From an uncultured Actinomyces sp. (GTDB taxonomy: Bacteria > Actinomycetota > Actinomycetes > Actinomycetales > Actinomycetaceae): a DNA stretch of 11,296 bases. Made by a program: the position numbers and the translations under genes. The notes beneath the pieces are model-generated. The model made no database searches. It was not told the DNA's origin and saw nothing but the letters and a program-made list of their open reading frames with translations. Positions 1 through 7,356 of the stretch are shown here, piece by piece (within the stretch, counting starts at the first letter, position 1; every line of letters starts with the position of its first letter). The stretch is taken from assembly GCA_938041695.1 (NCBI GenBank), contig CALISI010000042.1, positions 1-11,296 on the forward strand, read 5' to 3'.

Positions 1-448
1 CCCGCGTGCAGGTCATCGGGCCAACGTGCGCCTTCAAGGACCCGCGTGCGTATGGGCGGGCCGATGCGCGGTCACGTCGACCCGGGAGCGCTGGCAGCGA
101 TGCTGCCGGACGGGAATTGCGGAACAGTGGTCGCTGGTCCTAGCAACTGAGCCCACCTACTGGCAGTGGCAACCCATTCCCCGCGCACCTCAACCCACCT
201 GGCAGCTGTGCGCCGCCCACGCTCCACGACGTGGATCAACGTACACATGACGATGCCTGAGCCACCACACACAAGGCACAATGCAGGATTCACAGGAACA
301 AGGCAAACACAACCACCTAAAAAAGCGACTGTCCCGCACCAAAAAACCGAAAAGTCACCCTACCAGCAACACGCAGTGTCCTATAACCCTCCTATAACCC
401 CAACCCTCGACACTTGATAGCTGCGACGTCAATCGCGAACAAGCGACG
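1..448. other. Gene-free or undetermined left edge
   Basis: I find no gene I can defend here. All + strand frames entering from the left edge close within the first 250 bases: frame 1 at about 150, frame 3 near 141 and frame 2 at about 250. None of the translations looks like a known protein end. On the - strand one frame is open from about 140 to the left edge, with a possible ATG near 15, so the start of a leftward gene cannot be excluded. From about 250 the sequence becomes much less GC-rich than the rest of the window. Between 301 and 420 roughly three quarters of the + strand bases are A or C. It also carries a short tandem repeat, listed separately. Confidence 0.5.
380..400. repeat. Two tandem copies of CCTATAACCC
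   Basis: The 10-base word CCTATAACCC occurs at 380-389 and again at 391-400, a period of 11 bases or about one helical turn. It sits in the A/C-rich gene-free stretch left of the tRNA genes. It could be a paired protein-binding site or a chance low-complexity repeat. No gene lies close enough to assign a role. Confidence 0.45.
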
Positions 449-481
449 AAAACCCCCGGGATTCCGATGGAATCCCGGGGG
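449..481 (-). terminator. Intrinsic terminator after tRNA-Ser(GCT)
   Basis: A perfect 13-bp inverted repeat (453-465 pairing with 469-481) encloses a 3-base loop. Read on the - strand, the stem is followed at once by four T (449-452 are AAAA on the + strand). It begins only 7 bases beyond the 3' end of the tRNA, so it is well placed to end transcription of the leftward tRNA gene. Stem plus T-run is the classic Rho-independent form. Confidence 0.85.
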
Positions 482-488
482 CTGCGCG

Positions 489-578
489 CGGAGACGGCGG
501 GATTTGAACCCGCGAGGGGCTATGCACCCCTACCTCCTTAGCAGGGAGGCGCACTCGACCGGACTATGCGACGTCTCC
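489..578 (-). tRNA. tRNA-Ser (anticodon GCT)
   Basis: Reading the - strand, the 7-bp acceptor stem GGAGACG pairs with CGTCTCC (572-578 with 490-496), and the discriminator is G at 489. The anticodon stem CCTCC/GGAGG encloses the loop CTGCTAA (538-544), so the anticodon is GCT (540-542), which reads AGC and AGU serine codons. A long variable arm with a GGGG/CCCC stem, the mark of class II tRNAs such as serine, precedes the T arm with loop TTCAAAT. The terminal CCA is not encoded and must be added after transcription. It lies 78 bases downstream of a second serine tRNA on the same strand. Confidence 0.97.
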
Positions 579-588
579 AGTGCCGACT

Positions 589-594
589 ACTTTA
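589..594 (-). promoter_or_regulatory. Candidate -10 box for tRNA-Ser(GCT)
   Basis: On the - strand the hexamer TAAAGT fits the actinobacterial -10 pattern TAnnnT. It ends 10 bases before the tRNA 5' end at 578, so transcription would start close to the mature end. No convincing -35 element is seen at the expected distance. The tRNA could instead be cotranscribed with tRNA-Ser(TGA). Confidence 0.35.
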
Positions 595-656
595 GGGCAT
601 TTTTGCCGCGAGCGCGAACGTGCGCCCGCCGCGATGCCCATTGGCGGTCAGCTCGG

Positions 657-743
657 CGGAGGGCGAGGGATTCGAACCCCCGGTGCCATTGCTGACACAA
701 CGGTTTTCAAGACCGTCTCTTTCGGCCACTCAGACAGCCCTCC
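657..743 (-). tRNA. tRNA-Ser (anticodon TGA)
   Basis: On the - strand the acceptor stem GGAGGGC (737-743) pairs with GCCCTCC (658-664), with discriminator G at 657. The anticodon stem ACGGT/ACCGT encloses loop CTTGAAA (705-711), giving anticodon TGA (707-709), which reads UCA and other UCN serine codons. A long variable arm and the T loop TTCGAAT are present, as expected for a class II tRNA. CCA is not encoded. A TAGGAT hexamer on the - strand (755-760), 11 bases before the 5' end, is a possible -10 element. The gene is followed by tRNA-Ser(GCT) on the same strand. Confidence 0.97.
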
Positions 744-767
744 AGACTCGGATCATCCTACAGGACT

Positions 768-802
768 GGGCCCGGGGATGCGACCCTCGTATCCCCGGGC
801 CC
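768..802. terminator. Strong GC hairpin after the isomerase gene
   Basis: A perfect 12-bp inverted repeat (768-779 with 791-802) can extend inward by up to four more pairs, one of them G-T, leaving a 3-base loop (784-786). It lies 23 bases beyond the stop codon of the leftward isomerase gene and just upstream of tRNA-Ser(TGA). There is no T-run on the - strand side, so termination is inferred from position and stem strength only. Many high-GC actinobacterial terminators lack a T-run. Confidence 0.55.
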
Positions 803-825
803 GAGCCCATCAGACACGTGATGCG

Positions 826-2166
826 TCAACCGCGCAGGCCGAAGAAGTTCCATGACTTCTTGTCGGGGGCCGGTTCCTCGGGGTGGTCGAGGAGGCCGCG
901 TGAGATCGCGGGGGCTGTCGGCGGCCAGAGCGGCACGCGGATCGCCAGCGTCGCCTGGATGGCGTGGTAGACGTCCCAGCGCGAGGACTTGGCGGGCTGC
1001 ACGTTCTCGTTGTGGGCGCCGAGGCGGCGCACCCAGCGGCCGGGCTGGCTGATGAGGTAGTCGTGGATGTAGTCGACGAAGGAGCGGTAGCAGTGCTCGA
1101 AGTGCTCGACGTCGGAGACGCGAGCACCGTCGTCCAGCATCGCGCGGCGCACGGCGACAGCGGCGCATACGCCCTCGCAGACAACCCACTGCTGGTGCTC
1201 GTCTTCGCCGGGGATCGGATCACCCTCGTCGTCCACGCCGGTGGAGAAGCCGGGGCAGGCGTCGGTGCGGCGCCATCCGTCGACGCGGGCGCGCTCGAAG
1301 AGCTCGGTCCCCATCTCGAGGAGGTAGTCGGGCACGTCCCACCCCATCGAGCGCAGGCCCGCGCGCACCTGCAGGGCGAAGCGTGCGAGCTGCATCGAGT
1401 GGCCGGTCACGTACCCCTCGTAGTAGCGGCGCCCGTCGTTGAGGAGCTTGCCGGCCTCGTGGTTGGCTTCCCAGTTTTCGTCGAAGTACTCTGGGATGCG
1501 CCATCCGTTCTTGGAGGCGACCTTGTAGGCGAAGGCTGCCATTTTCTCGGCGCGGTCGAGCCACTCGGGTTCGGTCGTGGCCTCGGCGGCGGCCATGTAG
1601 GCCTCGATCGTGTGGATGAGGGTGCCGAGCGTGTGGACGGGGACGGCCTCGGCGAAGGCCTCGTCATACTCATCCCAGACGCGCCCGAAGTCGTCGGTCC
1701 ACAGCTCTTTCTGTTCTTCGAGCATGCGGTTGAGCAGCTCGTGGGCGCCGGGGCGGTTGGCGACGGTCGCGGCGGCCACGCCGAGCAGCGCGTACACGGT
1801 GTGGTACTGCGATTTCACGCGCGAGGCCTCGTCCCATGGCACGCCGTGTCCGTCCTCGTCGGGCTCGGGCTTGATCGCGAACCACATGCCGCCGTTGACG
1901 GGGTCGGTGAAGTAGTTGGTGAGTGCCTTGACGGCGTGGTCGGCGTAGCGGCGGGTGCCGGGCAGGCCCATGAGGGCGCCGAGCGAGAACACGTAGGCCA
2001 TGCGACCTGTGACGGCCAGGTCGATGGATCGGGTCGGGTCGGGCTTTCCGTCGGCGTCAAGGTGCGCGAAACCAGTCGCGACGATCGCACCTTCAGCCTC
2101 TTCGATGAGCGCCTGCATGTGGGCGCTCAGCCAACGGTTATGTTCGATGGAATCAAACCATCCCAC
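826..2166 (-). CDS. YihS-like aldose-ketose isomerase (AGE superfamily)
   Basis: A cytoplasmic sugar isomerase of 446 residues, probably interconverting D-mannose and D-fructose or a close analogue. The N-terminus (W3, then HNRWL at 9-13) and the C-terminal stretch DVYHAIQ (398-404) through RGLLD (423-427) follow the plan of E. coli YihS, which I compare from memory. The (alpha/alpha)6-barrel catalytic set is present: R55, H185, H256 and H401 match YihS Arg55, His176, His248 and His383. E. coli YihS is about 413 residues, so this protein is slightly long, with an extra charged tail after 427. I chose the GTG at 2166 because AGGAGG lies 6 bases before it and the YihS alignment begins there. 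An in-frame ATG at 2211 lacks such a site and would add 15 unaligned residues. Divergent from pgm. Mannose isomerase, cellobiose 2-epimerase and sulfoquinovose isomerase cannot be told apart by eye; the YihS/mannose isomerase branch fits best. Confidence 0.9.
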   Translation of the reverse strand: MGWFDSIEHNRWLSAHMQALIEEAEGAIVATGFAHLDADGKPDPTRSIDLAVTGRMAYVFSLGALMGLPGTRRYADHAVKALTNYFTDPVNGGMWFAIKPEPDEDGHGVPWDEASRVKSQYHTVYALLGVAAATVANRPGAHELLNRMLEEQKELWTDDFGRVWDEYDEAFAEAVPVHTLGTLIHTIEAYMAAAEATTEPEWLDRAEKMAAFAYKVASKNGWRIPEYFDENWEANHEAGKLLNDGRRYYEGYVTGHSMQLARFALQVRAGLRSMGWDVPDYLLEMGTELFERARVDGWRRTDACPGFSTGVDDEGDPIPGEDEHQQWVVCEGVCAAVAVRRAMLDDGARVSDVEHFEHCYRSFVDYIHDYLISQPGRWVRRLGAHNENVQPAKSSRWDVYHAIQATLAIRVPLWPPTAPAISRGLLDHPEEPAPDKKSWNFFGLRG

Positions 2167-2172
2167 GGTGTT

Positions 2173-2178
2173 CCTCCT
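2173..2178 (-). promoter_or_regulatory. Ribosome binding site deciding the isomerase start
   Basis: On the - strand this is a perfect AGGAGG, followed by the 6-base spacer AACACC and then GTG GGA TGG. It decides the GTG at 2166 over the in-frame ATG at 2211, which has no purine-rich site in front of it. Confidence 0.8.
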
Positions 2179-2216
2179 GACGACACAGTCACGGTCTTCG
2201 GTGACCGACATCTCAT

Positions 2217-2250
2217 AGGATAGTCGATCACTGCCGTTTTTGGGAAAACG
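2217..2250 (-). promoter_or_regulatory. Candidate isomerase promoter with palindromic operator
   Basis: On the - strand TATCCT (2217-2222) fits a TAnnnT -10 box. The matching -35 position, 17 bases further up, falls inside a perfect inverted repeat, CGTTTT-TGGG-AAAACG (2235-2250 on the + strand). A palindrome covering the -35 region is a common position for a repressor site, for example a sugar-responsive one. No particular regulator family is recognised and the -35 hexamer itself is poor. Confidence 0.3.
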
Positions 2251-2395
2251 TGCAGACCCCCTCGCCTTCCCCGGGGACGAGGCCGGGGCTGCCCCCGCTG
2301 CCACCTGCCCTTTTGTGCCCGCGCGGCCACGGCCTCGAACAAGAGAAAGTATGGGGCGGTCCACGCCCTGGGACGGCGCTACCCACAAAGCGACG

Positions 2396-2409
2396 TAACG
2401 TGTAACACT
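2396..2409 (+). promoter_or_regulatory. Candidate -10 region of pgm, possibly leaderless
   Basis: Two overlapping TA-rich hexamers, TAACGT (2396-2401) and TAACAC (2403-2408), lie just before the pgm ATG at 2416. Transcription starting 7 bases past the second would begin at the ATG itself. No Shine-Dalgarno sequence is visible between here and the start codon, consistent with a leaderless mRNA. No -35 consensus is seen. Confidence 0.3.
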
Positions 2410-2415
2410 GTCACT

Positions 2416-4092
<1,677 letters not shown>

Positions 4093-4105
4093 CGCTCTGA
4101 CAACG

Positions 4106-4160
4106 CCCGCTCACGCGGGTTGCGAGGGGGGCGGCGCTCAATCGAGCGCCGCCCCCCTCG
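4106..4160. terminator. Bidirectional terminator between convergent units
   Basis: A 17-bp GC-rich stem (4123-4139 with 4144-4160) encloses loop AATC. It lies between the end of pgm and the end of the leftward lipoprotein gene, so it can serve both directions. A smaller 5-bp hairpin (4106-4110 with 4115-4119) sits on its left. Neither side has a T-run, so the call rests on stem strength and on its place between two convergent stops. Confidence 0.75.
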
Positions 4161-4191
4161 TCCGTCGAAAAGATAACTCCGATGGATGTCG

Positions 4192-4794
4192 TCAGGATTG
4201 CGCGCCAGTGGCAGCCGCGTCGAACCACTCGGGCACGCGTCCGGGGATATCCGCCAGCTCCTGAGGATTAGTGGACGTTCCATCGCTGCGCAGGTGACCC
4301 GTATAGTAGCTAATCGAAGTCAGCCAGTTTTCAGAGACCATCACGTTGACGACGACACCGTAACGCTCACTCGTCCAGAAGGAGAGAAAGTCTGTCGTTC
4401 CGTCATCGTCTTTGAGCGTGTCGTCCCGACGGTCGAAACCAAGAGGCTCAAGTTCAGCAGCAAATGCGGCACGGACGCGAACAGGATCATGCTCGTCGAA
4501 TTCGTACGCCCGCGACATCAATGAGTAGAGTGTTTGGTCTCCGACGGGGTGAGCATAAATGTAATCATTCCGGCTGTAGCTCCTGTAGTTATCACGCGTC
4601 ATCAGAGAGTTACGCGCACGAATGATCGCCGGCTCCACATCACGCTTGAACGCCTCGATGGACTCGAGAGACTCGGCTCTCGCCAGATCTGCTTTCTGTT
4701 CCGGGTTCAATCCTTTTCCTCCTCCGAACGGTACGCACGCGGCGCACACAGCTGCTAGAACAACCGCGAGGACCCCGAAGAGCGGGCGCCTCAC
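4192..4794 (-). CDS. Putative lipoprotein, candidate immunity protein
   Basis: A 200-residue protein of unknown function, last gene of the leftward three-gene operon. It begins with a lipoprotein signal: basic RR at 2-3, a hydrophobic stretch at 5-19, and Cys20 in the context VCAAC. Cys17 is less likely because Val precedes it. After lipidation and cleavage it would sit on the outer face of the membrane. A helical part (about 30-65) is followed by a mixed domain (about 75-170), where charged strands around FLSFW (136-140) and GVVVNVMV (146-153) suggest a small alpha+beta fold. I recognise no family with certainty. The start is GTG at 4794, whose GTGA overlaps the hydrolase stop by 4 bases, and GAGG lies a little upstream. 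Such overlap implies translational coupling and joint function. By analogy with lipoprotein immunities of secreted lipases it may protect the cell from the hydrolase; this is inference. A secretion accessory is the main alternative. Confidence 0.85.
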   Translation of the reverse strand: MRRPLFGVLAVVLAAVCAACVPFGGGKGLNPEQKADLARAESLESIEAFKRDVEPAIIRARNSLMTRDNYRSYSRNDYIYAHPVGDQTLYSLMSRAYEFDEHDPVRVRAAFAAELEPLGFDRRDDTLKDDDGTTDFLSFWTSERYGVVVNVMVSENWLTSISYYTGHLRSDGTSTNPQELADIPGRVPEWFDAAATGAQS

Positions 4795-6410
4795 TTCTTA
4801 CCTCGACCCGCAATGACTCGCGAGATATCTTCATTAGCTTCGCTGTACTGAGCGAAGTACCCATTGTGCTTCTGGAAGGGGTAGATCATCGATTTGTCAA
4901 CCCCCTGCTCGCCGACGTCACCGGAGAGGTGGTTGTAGCCCTTCATCGTGTCCGGGTTCTTCCCGAAGCGCCAGTCGTCGCCCACGCCCTGAACCATGTC
5001 CTGCTTATAGTCCGTGGCGCTCACCCACGCATGTCCCGGGGGAACCCTGAACTCAGACACATCCTGGGCACCAGAGCCCGGCGAGCCGAACTGGATGAGG
5101 TCGTCCACGACACCCGGGTTGACCTGCTTGAGCGCGATGCCGGCGGTCGTCGACCCGTAGGAGTGTCCCGCGACGCTAATGTGGGCGTCACCTGCTCCAA
5201 GCTCGCGCGACGCGCCAAGGCCGTTGAGGAATCCGGACAGTTTCTTTGCTCCATTTTCCGCGTAGCTAATGTTCGTAACCTCGGCAAGGTCCTGCGGAGC
5301 CTCGTACCCGAGGTATGCCACCATCGCAACACTCTCGCCCTTCGCGTACCTCTTGGCAGCGTCAGCCATAACCCCGGCATGGCCGTCATACGTGCCCAGG
5401 TTCGTCGCGACGTTCGTGTACAGGCCGGGAACGAGAACGCCGATATGATCGGCCGTGTCGACGTTGCCCTGGGCCACAGCTGCGGTGACGTGCTTGCCCG
5501 AGGTGTCCAGACTGAGAAGCTGGCGTTGGGTTCCGTCTCCCTTCGGCGGGGGCTCCTCCAGACCGATCGTATCCTTGACATTATGGAGCGCCGTCACACG
5601 CTCTTGAACAAGCTCGAGTTCCTGACGCTCGCGCGCCGACGGGTGTGGGCCGTAGCGCTGCTTGAGACGCTCGAGCTTCTTCTCTTCCCGCTTGGTGGCG
5701 TCCTCCAGGTAAATGCGGTTCGCCTTGTCGCGCGACGTTCCGTCAATGCCGTTGAGGCTACCGATCTCCTGGGGGTGAGCCTCGATCATCTGCTGTTTTT
5801 CGGTGTCACTGAGCGACGACCACCACTTGGCCACCTCCTTCTCGGAGGCTCCCTTGGGCGGCAGCTTCAGATCCTTCTTCGGGACGCGCGTTCCACTGGT
5901 CGATCCATTCGCGTAGGAGCTTCCCGCTCCACCCATTGCCGCGAGTTTGCTCTGCGTGTTCTGAACGACGCTGGCCGCCGTGTTCATGATTGCGCCCACC
6001 TGACCAGACACGATCGCCATGTTTTTCTTGATCGCCACCGCATCGATCGGAGATACATTGTGCGGACCGACGTAATGGACAGATCCATCCGGTCCGATGT
6101 GGAGGAAGTTATTCGCGGCTGCGCCATCGAGATTCCTGGCCGCTGATCCGACTCTTTGTGCGCCCTCCGAGGCCTCGATAAAGATGCTGGCGAGGGCCTT
6201 GAGCTTACCCTCCTGCCGTTCGACGTCTCCGCACAGCTTGAACAGCGCACTACGGGCGGCATCGACGGTAAGCCCGTGCGCGGTCAGAGAGCTCAGTTGG
6301 GCGTCGAGACTCTCACGCACGTTCGCCAGTGACTCCGCGCTCTTTTCATATCCCTGTGCTTGTTGGCTGAGAGACGAGCCCTCCCACTGCAGGAGATCGG
6401 ACCACTTCAT
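4791..6410 (-). CDS. DUF1023-type alpha/beta hydrolase with helical N-terminal domain
   Basis: A 539-residue protein. Residues 1-100 are amphipathic helices of the kind found at the N-terminus of type VII secretion substrates, though no canonical WxG turn is seen. The middle (about 196-232: WW, then a PQEIGSLNGIDG stretch and a conserved RDKANR) is characteristic of the DUF1023 family. A fully recognisable alpha/beta-hydrolase core follows: strand and oxyanion segment GVLVPG (324-329), nucleophile elbow GHSYGS (415-420, Ser417), likely acid D467 or D471, and His515 in KHNGYF. There is no Sec signal peptide. The substrate is unknown; lipase, esterase or cutinase-like activity is plausible. Start ATG at 6410, 8 bases after the WXG-like gene, with GGAGG about 12 bases upstream. 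It is followed by an overlapping lipoprotein gene. The context suggests an exported enzyme, perhaps a toxin with its immunity protein; a cytoplasmic role is not excluded. Confidence 0.9.
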   Translation of the reverse strand: MKWSDLLQWEGSSLSQQAQGYEKSAESLANVRESLDAQLSSLTAHGLTVDAARSALFKLCGDVERQEGKLKALASIFIEASEGAQRVGSAARNLDGAAANNFLHIGPDGSVHYVGPHNVSPIDAVAIKKNMAIVSGQVGAIMNTAASVVQNTQSKLAAMGGAGSSYANGSTSGTRVPKKDLKLPPKGASEKEVAKWWSSLSDTEKQQMIEAHPQEIGSLNGIDGTSRDKANRIYLEDATKREEKKLERLKQRYGPHPSARERQELELVQERVTALHNVKDTIGLEEPPPKGDGTQRQLLSLDTSGKHVTAAVAQGNVDTADHIGVLVPGLYTNVATNLGTYDGHAGVMADAAKRYAKGESVAMVAYLGYEAPQDLAEVTNISYAENGAKKLSGFLNGLGASRELGAGDAHISVAGHSYGSTTAGIALKQVNPGVVDDLIQFGSPGSGAQDVSEFRVPPGHAWVSATDYKQDMVQGVGDDWRFGKNPDTMKGYNHLSGDVGEQGVDKSMIYPFQKHNGYFAQYSEANEDISRVIAGRGKK

Positions 6411-6418
6411 TGTTACGA

Positions 6419-7150
6419 CTACCCTCCGAGTTCTGCGTTAAAGCGATTGGCTCCCAGATCCAGCGGCTCGATTGGATCCACTATCGGGGTCGGGTTTCCC
6501 ATCCTGGGCAGCTTCACGGGAGGCACCTCGGGAAGCTCGATGGCAGGTTTCGGAAGGGGGTGGGGACCGGTCGGCCCTGTGATGATCGGATCCAAGGGCT
6601 CGATCGGCCCGACGGGGTTATAGGGCATGGGCTCAACCTTCGGCCGACCCGTGCGAGGGCGGGGTTGGTGGCGGCGGCGGCGATGCCCACCGTCCCTGTG
6701 ATTCCTCTTCTGCTTGTCCGGGTCACCAGGAAGACGCGGACCGTGAGGAGTCGGCTGACCACCATTGCTCGGTGAGGGAAGAGGAACGAGTCGCGGATTC
6801 TCATGCCCCTGTCCACCGCCAGAGCCGGAACCCGAGCCCCCACCGTATCTGTTGCCCTCGATGATGGAACCGATGAGCTGGCTGTTCTCATCTTCGGTGG
6901 CGACGAAGTCGCGCTCGGCAGCTTCGAGCGAGTCGGCGTGCTCGTCCAGGCTCGTGCCCGTCTTGGTTGCCTGATCCGCGAACTTCTCTTCGACGCCCTG
7001 CATCTGCGACGACAGGCTCGTGCCGGGCATCGCCGAGGCAAACGCGCTGGCTCCGCCCTCGGGGCGAGCCGAACGAACAGTCTCTGCGGCCTCGCGCGCC
7101 GTCGAAGCGAGGCGAGGGAACTCGCCGGCAACAAATGAAAGATCGCTCAT
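6419..7150 (-). CDS. WXG100/Lap-like helical protein with proline-rich tail
   Basis: A 243-residue protein and first gene of the leftward operon. Residues 1-100 look like a helical hairpin of the WXG100/ESAT-6 or Lap type: two amphipathic helices around a Gly/Pro-containing turn near 30-45, no signal peptide and no cysteine. There is no WxG motif. A FxxxE sequence (F82-E86) near the end of the second helix resembles the YxxxD/E and FxxxD export motifs of type VII substrates. After a Gly/Ser linker (103-114) comes a low-complexity tail with a very basic patch (146-171) and proline-rich segments in which PIEPLD occurs twice (182-187 and 227-232). A long proline-rich tail is unusual for small WXG proteins and may bind the cell wall or another protein. 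The ATG at 7150 is preceded by AGGAG (7157-7161) at 6 bases. I propose it as the export partner of the downstream hydrolase; sequence similarity is weak. Confidence 0.75.
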   Translation of the reverse strand: MSDLSFVAGEFPRLASTAREAAETVRSARPEGGASAFASAMPGTSLSSQMQGVEEKFADQATKTGTSLDEHADSLEAAERDFVATEDENSQLIGSIIEGNRYGGGSGSGSGGGQGHENPRLVPLPSPSNGGQPTPHGPRLPGDPDKQKRNHRDGGHRRRRHQPRPRTGRPKVEPMPYNPVGPIEPLDPIITGPTGPHPLPKPAIELPEVPPVKLPRMGNPTPIVDPIEPLDLGANRFNAELGG

Positions 7151-7356
7151 CGTCCACTCCTGTGTTCATAGATGCGTGACCGGGACAATATTACCGGACG
7201 GAAACCTGACGCGCACCCATTCATCCGGGGCGCCCGTACTCCCCTATCGCACATTTTTACCGCTCACACCCCTAGAAAATTGGTGGCGGGGCGGCTACCT
7301 TGGCACTGTCACCCCCACCGGGGCCTGACTCACACCCACCACCTCCAGGAGCCAAG
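7151..7356. other. Divergent intergenic region between the two operons
   Basis: These 206 bases separate the leftward WXG-like operon from the rightward nitrite reductase operon, so promoters for both should lie here. An AT-rich core flanked by CCGG on both sides (7180-7197) and a second AT-rich patch (7252-7282) are the likely opening sites. I see no convincing -35/-10 pair on either strand and no clear match to FNR, NsrR or similar nitrogen-oxide regulator sites. Confidence 0.4.
7347..7351 (+). promoter_or_regulatory. Ribosome binding site deciding the start at 7357
   Basis: AGGAG followed by the 5-base spacer CCAAG and ATG. It supports the ATG at 7357 over a TTG at 7300 in the same frame, which lacks such a site and would add a proline-rich 19-residue extension. 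Confidence 0.75.

Noticed and set aside
964..2223. A 419-codon + strand open frame opposite the isomerase
   Set aside because: It is antisense to a gene with clear catalytic motifs, and its translation is Val/Gly/Ala-rich with no recognisable domain.
4866..6146. A 426-codon + strand open frame opposite the DUF1023 hydrolase
   Set aside because: Antisense shadow; the - strand frame carries GHSYGS, the DUF1023 motifs and the operon structure.
7180..7197. CCGG-flanked AT core in the divergent region as a regulator site
   Set aside because: The inner half-sites do not form a convincing palindrome and match no nitrogen-oxide or redox regulator motif I know.
7300..7356. TTG start extending the first membrane protein by 19 residues
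   Set aside because: No ribosome binding site before the TTG, the extension is proline-rich, and a good AGGAG precedes the ATG at 7357.
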